Part shown: piece after piece, positions 1 through 5,231 of the stretch
Layout of the letters: each line of letters begins with the position of its first letter
Position numbering within the stretch: position 1 is the stretch's first letter
Assembly: GCA_037384885.1 (NCBI GenBank)
Contig: JARRNO010000130.1
Location: 1 to 5,986 of the forward strand
DNA from: JARRNO01 sp037384885
Lineage (GTDB): Bacteria > Acidobacteriota > UBA4820 > DSQY01
Direction of reading: 5' to 3'
Length of the DNA: 5,986 bases
The notes under the pieces: model-generated
The model's database searches: none
Told to the model about the DNA's origin: nothing
The model's input: only the letters and a program-made list of their open reading frames with translations
Position numbers and translations under genes: made by a program

Positions 1-368
1 CCGCCCTGGCGTGCGGACGCACGCTGACCAACCACAAGGCGGAAACCCTGGTCCGGAGTTATCTCAACCCTTACAAAGCGCAGCACCTTGTCTTTAAGAG
101 CATCGGCAAGAAGAGCTTTCCCTCAATAGGTGAGGGGTACGTCATCAACGCCCAATTCTCGATCCCCTACAAGGGACGACTGATCGACGCCGGCGTGCTG
201 CCCTTCTATATCACGTACAACGAAAAGCACCACGGATACGAGATCAATCCAGATCTCACGGCCTCGACCCGGCAGTCCATCGACATGCTGGTCGGGATGC
301 GGCAGATCAATCATCAGCTGAAATCGCACCCCTACAATCCCGAGCCCTGGCGCGAGCACAAACCATGA
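1..368 (+). CDS. Probable lipoprotein in the trbK position (5' end outside window)
   Basis: The reading frame is open from the window edge to a TGA at 366-368, giving about 121 residues with high GC at third codon positions. The first visible residues are ALACGRT. The Cys at 12-14, preceded by Leu-Ala, fits a lipobox, so the missing part is probably just a signal peptide and the mature protein would be about 118 residues. It is mixed, tyrosine-rich and hydrophilic with no membrane segment, and it ends HPYNPEPWREHKP. That tail closely matches the C-terminus of the TrbJ-like protein encoded on the other strand. The next gene starts at an ATGA overlap (365-368), so the two are translationally coupled. 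In Ti/ICE-type trb operons a small lipoprotein (TrbK, entry exclusion) lies between trbJ and trbL. Position and lipobox suggest an analogous role, but I see no sequence proof that it is TrbK. The lipobox call is tentative because -3 is Ala and the signal peptide is not visible. Confidence 0.7.
   Translation, partial: ALACGRTLTNHKAETLVRSYLNPYKAQHLVFKSIGKKSFPSIGEGYVINAQFSIPYKGRLIDAGVLPFYITYNEKHHGYEINPDLTASTRQSIDMLVGMRQINHQLKSHPYNPEPWREHKP
327..350 (+). repeat. C-terminal HPYNPEPW motif, copy 1 (lipoprotein)
   Basis: These codons encode HPYNPEPW, five residues before the lipoprotein's end. The TrbJ-like gene has HPYSPEPW at 617-640 on the minus strand, two residues before its own end. By hand alignment 19 of 24 bases match, and all but the Asn/Ser codon changes are synonymous. 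This fits a conserved protein motif better than a recent DNA duplication. Confidence 0.75.
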
Positions 369-600
369 CCCCCACCTTTGCGCCTCTGAACAGCCTGTTT
401 CATTTCCCCCAGGGCCTGAAGACCTTGCGGGCCCTGGAGAGCTCGTTCGGAACGGCGACCAGCGGCCCGTTGGGCGTCATGGTCACGTCTCTGTTCCTGA
501 TCAGCCTGATGTGGGTTTGGATACGAAACAAGTTCGACACCTGGAGCTTCTGGGAACTCTTCCTGCGCCTCTTCGTCGCGGCTTTTCGCATGGAACTCCT
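365..600 (+). pseudogene. 5' fragment of a membrane protein gene, possibly TrbL/VirB6-like, broken
   Basis: The ATG overlaps the stop of the lipoprotein gene (ATGA). About 75-80 codons follow with strong GC3 bias and a protein-like composition: a roughly 35-residue polar N-terminus, a clear transmembrane segment (about residues 36-56, including VMVTSLFLISLMWVW), then an amphipathic stretch, FWELFLRLFVAAF. This layout and the position after a lipoprotein fit the start of a TrbL/VirB6-type polytopic channel protein, but the fragment is too short to prove it. No native stop is present. The frame stays open to 1414, but from about 600 onward it is the antisense of trbJ and reads as low-complexity Gly/Val/Leu/Arg sequence, expected opposite a GC3-rich gene. 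I therefore treat the real gene as cut somewhere near 585-605. The exact end of genuine coding sequence is uncertain. Confidence 0.55.
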
Positions 601-607
601 CCTCGAA
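585..607. other. Probable rearrangement junction between opposed operon fragments
   Basis: To the left lie plus-strand sequences in the order lipoprotein then membrane-protein start. To the right lies the minus-strand operon ending in trbJ. The plus-strand gene has no stop before meeting trbJ, and the minus-strand ribosome site and ATG after trbJ lead into the antisense of the plus-strand gene. Both operons are thus interrupted at the same point. Inversion, fold-back duplication, or an assembly or amplification chimera would all produce this picture. No insertion sequence or long repeat is visible here. Confidence 0.5.
589..604 (-). promoter_or_regulatory. Strong orphan ribosome binding site and ATG after trbJ
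   Basis: Four bases after the trbJ stop, the minus strand carries GAGGAGGAG (604-596), then TTCC and ATG (591-589), a near-ideal translation start. The frame begins MRKAAT, which could be the start of a signal peptide. It then continues as a 63-residue Arg/Lys-rich peptide ending at 400, antisense to the better-supported membrane-protein fragment. It probably marks the original start of the next gene in the operon (trbK/lipoprotein position), now separated from its body. A genuine small basic protein is possible but less likely. Confidence 0.5.
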
Positions 608-1432
608 TTACTGATGCCAGGGTTCGGGGCTGTAAGGATGCTGGTTCAAATACCGGGAACATCCCTTCAGGTAGTCATTCTCCAGCTGGGTCTCCCGGAT
701 GGCTTCCTTCTGGTAGGCCTCCTGCTGGGCGTAGTGCTGGGCTTCCATGGCCGCCATGGCGGAGAGCACCTGGGTGTTCTTGTCGACGGCCTGCGCCGTG
801 TAGAGACTGGCCATGGCCTGGGTCTGGGCGGTCTGGTGCGGCGTGGAGCCCGGGCTCTGGATCTTGTCGCGCAGCCGTCCGTATGTGCCGCCAGCCCCGT
901 CGATGTTGGTGAAGGAGTGGTTGACCTTGGACACCGTGCCCAGAGTCTCCAGGATGGCGGCGTCGGTGCTCTGAACCATGGCGTTGAGCTTCCGGGCCGC
1001 TTGCCCCCAATTCTCCGGCGAACTCGGAACCAGGTGAGACAGGTCAAGGGCCTGTCCGTAGATCTGCTGGTACAGGCGTCCCAGATCCCGGCTGTAGGTG
1101 ACGGCGCCTTCCAGCATCCGTCGGTATTCCTCCACCTCGTCCGTCTGGGTCAGCCCCGAGGTTTCCACGACGGCCAGAACCGGAAGGACGCTGTAGATGC
1201 TGGGGTGGGAGAGGGTTTGGGCGACGTGCTTGGCCCAGTCGTAGGTGGCAACCAGCTGGCGATACTGCTCGGTCATACGGGCCAGCTGCTGCGTCCACTT
1301 GGTGAAGTCCGTGCTCCAGTTGATGACGTTGTGAATGTCGGACGTGGGATCGTACACCACCCACTGGGCGCTGACGCTCAGCGGGAGCACCAACAGCCCA
1401 AGAATGACGAGTAACGAAAGAATTCGGCGCAT
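608..1432 (-). CDS. trbJ: TrbJ/VirB5-like P-type conjugative transfer protein
   Basis: The 274-residue protein starts with a clear signal peptide (residues 1-22, basic MRR then a Leu/Val-rich core, ending SVSA). The mature start QWVVYDPT is characteristic of TrbJ proteins. The rest is largely helical, rich in Gln/Ala/Glu and without membrane segments, as expected for this periplasmic, pilus-associated family. TrbJ/VirB5 proteins work at the pilus tip and in mating-pair stabilisation. The ATG (1432-1430) is preceded by AGGAGGT at a good distance, and the upstream trbE stop TAG lies within this ribosome site, so translation of the two genes is likely coupled. The length is close to the usual roughly 250-270 residues. 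The C-terminus HPYSPEPWHQ is shared with the lipoprotein at the left end. It is followed by an apparent rearrangement instead of an intact trbK/trbL. Confidence 0.85.
   Translation of the reverse strand: MRRILSLLVILGLLVLPLSVSAQWVVYDPTSDIHNVINWSTDFTKWTQQLARMTEQYRQLVATYDWAKHVAQTLSHPSIYSVLPVLAVVETSGLTQTDEVEEYRRMLEGAVTYSRDLGRLYQQIYGQALDLSHLVPSSPENWGQAARKLNAMVQSTDAAILETLGTVSKVNHSFTNIDGAGGTYGRLRDKIQSPGSTPHQTAQTQAMASLYTAQAVDKNTQVLSAMAAMEAQHYAQQEAYQKEAIRETQLENDYLKGCSRYLNQHPYSPEPWHQ
617..640 (-). repeat. C-terminal HPYSPEPW motif, copy 2 (TrbJ)
   Basis: This encodes HPYSPEPW, followed only by His-Gln and the stop. It matches the lipoprotein tail at 327-350 in seven of eight residues. At DNA level the two copies form an imperfect inverted repeat, but the codons differ mostly at silent positions. 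Confidence 0.75.
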
Positions 1433-1441
1433 GATGACCTC

Positions 1442-3937
1442 CTATGCTTCACGTGCCAGGGGCGTCTGTTCCCGTTCTCCCGCCATGATCTCCGCCGCGC
1501 GGCCGAGACTGCCGTGGCGGCGGGCCAGGTCTGCACGGCGGGCCTTTTCCGAAGGGTCGGTCGTGAACAGCGCCATGGAGAAGGGATCCACCTTCACCTG
1601 CAGCTCGGCCACGCTGGGTCCGACCAGGAGGCACTCGCTGAAGCCCGCTTCGCGGCGCATCCGCAAGCCCTGGAGGACCTGGAATTCCCGGGGGTTCAAT
1701 CCGAAGGCCTCGGCCGCCTCCTGATCGAGGCCCTTCTGCTCAAGAAAGAAGAGGAAACGGGTGTTGGTCAGGATGGCGTCCTTGTGGGCGCTGTGGATGA
1801 GATCGTAAGGGCTCTGCGTGATGGTCCAGACGCTGCCGTTGTGCTTCCGGATGGTCCGGTAGAGCTCCCCGATCTTCGTGGCCATGACGTCGTTGAGGAG
1901 AAACTTCCACGATTCATCCAGCACGATGATCTTGCGCCGGTGGGCCAGGGCCGGGTCTTGCATCTGCGTGAAGATCTTGTTGAAGAGCATGTAGATGAGG
2001 GCGGAGGCCACATCGGGATGATCGTCGAAGTTGCTGAGTTCGTAGTAGACCAGGTCGGCCGACCGGAAGGCGTCGAACCGGTGCGAGAAGAAGGCGGCGT
2101 AGGGGCCCGCGCCGATCCAGAGGCGCAGCGGCTTGGCCAGATCCCGGTTCAGCCTCTCCAGGACCGAGTAGTAGTCTTCCAGAGCCGGGGGGTGTTCTGG
2201 ATCGTAGGCGGCGCCGTAAAGCTGATTCAAGGCGTCCATCAGGTCGACGCGGTCGTGCTGGTTGAGCGCCCCGCTCCCGCCCGTGACCAGGTGCTCCAAC
2301 AGGTGGGAGAGCGTCACCAGGTCGGTGGGGGCGGGTGGCCTGGAAAAATGGAAGGGATTGAGGGCCAGGTCTGGTGATTCGAAGTCGATGTCGAGGCGCA
2401 GGGAGTTGGGCACCGCTTCGATGAGCGGAGCGTAGCTCGCCCCCACATCCAGGATGTAGATCAAGGGACGGAAGCTCAGCGAGTTCATCAGCATGTTGTT
2501 CGCCAGGAAGCTCTTGCCGGCCCCCGTGGTGCCGCTGATGTAGACGTTCCACGAGGTGGTTCTCTTGGAGAAAGGATCATGGCGGTAGTAGCCGCCGTCC
2601 GATCGGCCGAAGACCACGACGGGCCGTTCGTCCCCGTCATCTTCGCGCTGGATTAAAGCCAAGTCGCTGAAGTTGGTGTTGGTCAGCTTGTGCTGGCGGT
2701 AGTTCAGCAGACGACGGATGTTGGCGCCGGAATGGCCCGGCAGGGAGGTGAGCCAGGAACCGACCCGTGGCCAGCGGCCTTCGACGACGGCGCGGGCGTT
2801 CAGGCTGGCCAGCTCCTTCCGGATGAGGTGCGTCGTTCGATCGAGCCGCTGTGGATCCTCGTCGTGAAGGACGATCATCATGGAGAACTTGCCGACGGCT
2901 TCCTTGTCGCGCTGAATCTCCGACATGACCTCGGCGGCGTCTTCGGCCAGGTCGCCGGCCTTTTGGGCGATGTTGCGCAGGAATTTGAATCCCGCCATGC
3001 CGCCGGCGATGTTCTGCTGGAGGTTCAAGGAGAAGATGAACTGCTCCGCGTCGACCAGCTCGAAGTGCTGGGTGATCCAGTAGTCGGAAAGATCCGGGTC
3101 TTCCGCGCGGCCCCCGAGATTGGCCAAGCGCTGGAACATTCCGAAGTAGCTCGTGGGCGGCAGGGTTTCCACGGAAAGGATCCGGAAACCCATGGCCGGT
3201 CCGGCCGTGGAATAGCGGGGGCGCGTCAGGTCCGAGCCGGTGTTGTCGTAATCGGCTCCCAGCACCTGATCGCCGATGCGGTAAGCGGGATTGTAGGCCG
3301 GTTGCTCGTTGCGGTCCGCGTCCCCCGGGTTCAGGTAGTCGCAGAAGAGCGCAAACATGGCCTCGCGGTCCATGCGGCGCATCCGGGCGATTCCCGAGAG
3401 TCCCGAAGCGAAGCTCTCGAAGGTCGTCGTGAACTGCCTCGCCCCTTCAGCAAAGGCATCCCAATTAAACGACGGCCGAAGGCCGGCCAGGGCCAGAAGA
3501 TTGTGCCTGAAGTCGTGCCGGACGGCTCCCGTGGGGCCTTCTACGGCCACGTAAGTGCGATTCGTAAAGAGATGATCCCGCTGTGCGTTCCAGAATGCTT
3601 CCTGGCGCTCCCGAAGCGTGTGGATGATCGGATCGGCTTTCGGATCGGTCTCCAGGGTGAGTGGAGGAACGCGCCGGCGTAAGACGTGATGAGACACGGC
3701 ATATCCTGGGGGAAGCGTCTGCAGAAGCGCGTGATAGTCCCGCCGGGAGGCGTTGAGGGCCTCATCACTTTTCAGGTTGTAGGGGCAAGCCTGGACTTCC
3801 AGGAGGCCGAGCAGATTCCCCGTTTGCAGCAGCACGTAATCCTGCCCCTCATGGCGGATGAAATCCAACCAGTTTAGGGCGTCTGCCAGGTTGTCGGTGG
3901 CGCCGGCGTGCTTCAGAACTCGCGGTAGAAGTGCCAT
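1442..3937 (-). CDS. trbE: TrbE/VirB4-family T4SS ATPase
   Basis: The 831-residue protein belongs to the CagE/TrbE/VirB4 family and is close to the usual 800-850 residues. It powers pilus assembly and substrate transfer at the inner-membrane face of the secretion channel. The N-terminal half (to about residue 430) is the VirB4 N-domain. The C-terminal half is the RecA-like motor: Walker A GTTGAGKS at residues 469-476, Walker B IIVLDES with acidic residues at about 674-675, then TITQSPYDL at about 704-712, the conserved Gln-containing motif after Walker B. All catalytic motifs look intact and the frame is uninterrupted. The ATG at 3937 lies 25 nt inside the end of trbD, and its N-terminus is protein-like, so the genes overlap. 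An AAGGA sequence sits about nine bases upstream. The stop TAG is embedded in the trbJ ribosome site. Confidence 0.96.
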   Translation of the reverse strand: MALLPRVLKHAGATDNLADALNWLDFIRHEGQDYVLLQTGNLLGLLEVQACPYNLKSDEALNASRRDYHALLQTLPPGYAVSHHVLRRRVPPLTLETDPKADPIIHTLRERQEAFWNAQRDHLFTNRTYVAVEGPTGAVRHDFRHNLLALAGLRPSFNWDAFAEGARQFTTTFESFASGLSGIARMRRMDREAMFALFCDYLNPGDADRNEQPAYNPAYRIGDQVLGADYDNTGSDLTRPRYSTAGPAMGFRILSVETLPPTSYFGMFQRLANLGGRAEDPDLSDYWITQHFELVDAEQFIFSLNLQQNIAGGMAGFKFLRNIAQKAGDLAEDAAEVMSEIQRDKEAVGKFSMMIVLHDEDPQRLDRTTHLIRKELASLNARAVVEGRWPRVGSWLTSLPGHSGANIRRLLNYRQHKLTNTNFSDLALIQREDDGDERPVVVFGRSDGGYYRHDPFSKRTTSWNVYISGTTGAGKSFLANNMLMNSLSFRPLIYILDVGASYAPLIEAVPNSLRLDIDFESPDLALNPFHFSRPPAPTDLVTLSHLLEHLVTGGSGALNQHDRVDLMDALNQLYGAAYDPEHPPALEDYYSVLERLNRDLAKPLRLWIGAGPYAAFFSHRFDAFRSADLVYYELSNFDDHPDVASALIYMLFNKIFTQMQDPALAHRRKIIVLDESWKFLLNDVMATKIGELYRTIRKHNGSVWTITQSPYDLIHSAHKDAILTNTRFLFFLEQKGLDQEAAEAFGLNPREFQVLQGLRMRREAGFSECLLVGPSVAELQVKVDPFSMALFTTDPSEKARRADLARRHGSLGRAAEIMAGEREQTPLAREA

Positions 3938-4200
3938 GGGTTGTTGTCCTTCTTCGTGGCGTCCAGTGTGGAACCGAAGTGCCGCGCCCGGATGACCAGT
4001 TCGAGGAAGCGCGGATCGCGGGACTTACCGTAGCGGATGAGGACTGCGCTCGCAGCGAGCGCAATCAGGCCGAGCTTGAGGTTGCCGAAGGTGCAGGCGT
4101 AGTAGAAGGCCAGGTAGGCGGCCAGCAATTCGAGCACGTTATATCCGGCAATCGTCAGGCGTTCGTTCAGGGCGCGGTGCAGCTTGTGCGGCTCGATCAT
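3913..4200 (-). CDS. trbD: TrbD/VirB3-family inner-membrane protein
   Basis: The 95-residue protein has the VirB3/TrbD layout: a short polar N-terminus (MIEPHKLHRALNERLTIAG), two adjacent hydrophobic stretches (about residues 22-38 and 42-56), then a basic cytoplasmic tail ending WHFYREF. VirB3 proteins are small inner-membrane partners of the VirB4 ATPase and are always encoded next to it, as here. The start lies 8 nt after the trbC stop with only a weak ribosome site, so expression probably depends on coupling to trbC. The last 25 nt overlap the start of trbE. The length is typical for the family. Confidence 0.85.
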   Translation of the reverse strand: MIEPHKLHRALNERLTIAGYNVLELLAAYLAFYYACTFGNLKLGLIALAASAVLIRYGKSRDPRFLELVIRARHFGSTLDATKKDNNPWHFYREF

Positions 4201-4208
4201 GGGGCCGC

Positions 4209-4484
4209 TCAGCGAATGAGGTTGTTGATTAGGGCTGCGGCCCCGAAGAGGATGGAGGCGCCGATGATCACCTTGCCCAGGCGGCTCCAGCCCTCGGAGT
4301 GTCCGAACATGATGGCCAGTCCCCCAAGGATGATCCCGATGGAGACGATATAGGGCGCGAGCGTGTTGAACTCATCGATCACTTTTTGGGCGGTGGTTTG
4401 CAGGGGGTCCTGCTGGGCCTGGGCGGCTACGGCGGCAAGGTTCAGGAAGGTGATGACTGCGAGGGTGCGACGAGAAAGGTTCAT
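4209..4484 (-). CDS. trbC: TrbC/VirB2-family conjugative pilin precursor
   Basis: The 91-residue protein has the VirB2/TrbC layout. A signal peptide with Arg-Arg at residues 5-6 and a hydrophobic core has a likely cleavage site after AQA (residue 23). A short polar segment (QQDPLQTTAQKVIDEF) follows, then two membrane helices (about 44-60 and 70-88) separated by a small loop with GHSEGW. Mature length would be about 68 residues, typical of these pilins, which polymerise into the conjugative pilus. In RP4, TrbC is further trimmed and cyclised. Whether that happens here cannot be judged. The ribosome site GGAAAGGGA is at 4491-4499, right next to a stem-loop. trbD follows 8 nt downstream. Confidence 0.88.
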   Translation of the reverse strand: MNLSRRTLAVITFLNLAAVAAQAQQDPLQTTAQKVIDEFNTLAPYIVSIGIILGGLAIMFGHSEGWSRLGKVIIGASILFGAAALINNLIR

Positions 4485-4490
4485 TTTGGG

Positions 4491-4499
4491 TCCCTTTCC
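4491..4499 (-). promoter_or_regulatory. Ribosome binding site of trbC
   Basis: On the minus strand GGAAAGGGA precedes the trbC ATG (4484) by six bases. It directly abuts a GC-rich hairpin, so its accessibility may depend on how that structure folds. Confidence 0.55.
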
Positions 4500-4524
4500 G
4501 CGCCCCCCCGCATTGGAGGGGCGC
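4500..4524 (-). repeat. GC-rich stem-loop between the RHH gene and trbC
   Basis: GCGCCCC (4500-4506) and GGGGCGC (4518-4524) form a perfect 7-bp GC stem with an 11-base loop. The stem touches the stop codon of the RHH gene and ends at the trbC ribosome site. No T-run follows on the minus strand, so it is not a standard intrinsic terminator. It could protect or process the mRNA, partly attenuate the operon, or set pilin expression apart from regulator expression. Confidence 0.5.
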
Positions 4525-4790
4525 TAAGTACGCCTTCGGCGTTTCTTGGGTTTGACCTCGAGGCGGTCTGTCAATTCAAGCATCTTGAGGTAGAGGCGCA
4601 GCGCCCGGCGGAAAATGTCGGGCCGGGTGAGTTTCTTGTTGGCCGCCACCATGTCGTCTACGACCTTCAGAAGCCTGATGGGAGTAAGCACCTGGACCGC
4701 GTGCGAATATTTCGTCTCGCTGTTGTCCTCGGTGATTTCCGCCTCTTCGATCAGCTCGACCATCCAGTTGATGTCACGTTTGTCAGCCAT
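4524..4790 (-). CDS. Small ribbon-helix-helix DNA-binding protein, first gene of the T4SS operon
   Basis: I place the start at the ATG at 4790 (88 residues) because AGAGGTGG lies about five bases upstream. The ATG at 4829 would add 13 residues and has no good ribosome site. The C-terminal half fits a ribbon-helix-helix (CopG/MetJ-like) fold: strand HAVQVLT (about residues 30-36), helix A IRLLKVVDDMVAANKK (38-53), turn LTR, helix B PDIFRRALRLYLKML (57-71). A basic tail (KPKKRRRR) follows. The N-terminus is acidic. Such proteins bind DNA as dimers and include conjugation repressors and relaxosome accessory factors. Position at the head of the operon, downstream of a palindrome in the promoter, suggests an autoregulator. 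The family call rests on pattern only, and a role outside regulation cannot be excluded. In many trb operons trbB (the VirB11-type ATPase) precedes trbC. Here this gene occupies that place. Confidence 0.65.
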   Translation of the reverse strand: MADKRDINWMVELIEEAEITEDNSETKYSHAVQVLTPIRLLKVVDDMVAANKKLTRPDIFRRALRLYLKMLELTDRLEVKPKKRRRRT

Positions 4791-4803
4791 GTCCTCCACC
4801 TCT
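4791..4803 (-). promoter_or_regulatory. Ribosome binding site deciding the RHH start
   Basis: The minus strand reads AGAGGTGGAGGAC immediately before the ATG at 4790. AGGTGG is at a good distance, while the following AGG lies very close to the ATG. The alternative ATG at 4829 is preceded only by a weak CGGA. Confidence 0.6.
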
Positions 4804-4871
4804 CTTGTATTCGTTGCGGCGGAGCCCATTCCGACGCGCGCCCAAGAGACACCGGCGATGTGTTTTCTCTA

Positions 4872-4900
4872 TCCATATATCATTCAACAATGATAGTCAA
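4872..4900 (-). promoter_or_regulatory. Candidate sigma70-type promoter for the RHH-trb operon
   Basis: On the minus strand TTGACT (4900-4895) matches the -35 consensus in five of six bases. Two overlapping -10 candidates follow: TATGGA (4877-4872, 17-bp spacer, weak match) and TATATG (4879-4874, 15-bp spacer, better match). Transcription would start near 4862-4867 and leave a leader of about 75 nt before the RHH ATG. The sequence upstream of -35 (4920-4960) is A+T-rich. The strength of the -10 is uncertain. Confidence 0.45.
4878..4895. promoter_or_regulatory. Palindromic operator candidate inside the promoter
   Basis: TATCATT-CAAC-AATGATA is a perfect 7+7 inverted repeat with a 4-base centre. 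It exactly fills the spacer between the candidate -35 and -10 boxes, so a bound protein would block RNA polymerase. A related half-site, AATGACAG (4907-4914), lies 18 bp from AATGATAG (4889-4896) in the same orientation. The adjacent RHH gene is the obvious candidate binder, by inference from context. Confidence 0.6.
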
Positions 4901-5231
4901 GCGAGTAATGACAGGAGTTACAGCGAGCTAAAATACAATCCAAAAGAGTAAAGAAGGGATGAGAAAACCGGGAGGCTTTGGCGGCAAACGCGTTACTGAG
5001 AGGGCGCCCAAGATGGATGCGGCAAACCTCTTCCACCTACAGCTACAGGAGAGATCCCACCGTTGAGGGCTTCTGAGCCCCCTGTCTCTTGGCTTCGAAT
5101 GCCTTTATTGCGGCGCTGGCGGCTCTTTCTTAATCCACCCCTTGGTCCACATAATGTCCATAATTGCCTTTCCGCTCCGGACGAGAGCCAGCCCGGTTGG
5201 CGGGAGACATGTTTGACCGCCGCCAGTGCCC
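4901..5231. other. Intergenic region, no convincing gene
   Basis: This stretch of about 330 bp lies between the operon promoter and the end of the TPR-like gene. It is A+T-rich at 4901-4970 and GC-rich beyond. Short frames on both strands lack good starts or protein-like composition. It holds a 9-bp direct repeat (4981 and 5019) and two weak hairpins (5067-5080 and around 5187-5202), neither followed by a T-run. No nic-site motif that I can recognise is present, so I do not call an oriT, although the position would allow one. Confidence 0.5.
4981..5027 (+). repeat. Pair of 9-bp direct repeats GCGGCAAAC
   Basis: GCGGCAAAC occurs at 4981-4989 and 5019-5027, 38 bp apart, about three and a half helical turns. 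Two copies could be protein-binding sites but may also be chance in GC-rich DNA. Confidence 0.3.

Noticed and set aside
400..591. Minus-strand 63-residue basic peptide
   Set aside because: It has an excellent ribosome site but a composition dominated by Arg/Lys and is antisense to a better coding region. I keep only the start signal as a likely remnant.
600..1414. Long plus-strand open frame continuing from the membrane-protein fragment through trbJ
   Set aside because: It is the antisense of a well-supported trbJ, in the register where GC-rich third positions suppress stops. Composition is low-complexity and not protein-like.
1514..3682. Long plus-strand frames opposite trbE
   Set aside because: Antisense shadows of the VirB4-family gene, which has intact Walker motifs. 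None has a convincing start or domain.
4901..5060. Origin of transfer (oriT)
   Set aside because: Position next to a transfer operon is suggestive, but I find no recognisable nic site or strong inverted repeat, and no relaxase gene is in the window.
5067..5080. Hairpin GGGCT-TCTG-AGCCC as a terminator
   Set aside because: Only 5 bp and no T-run on either strand.
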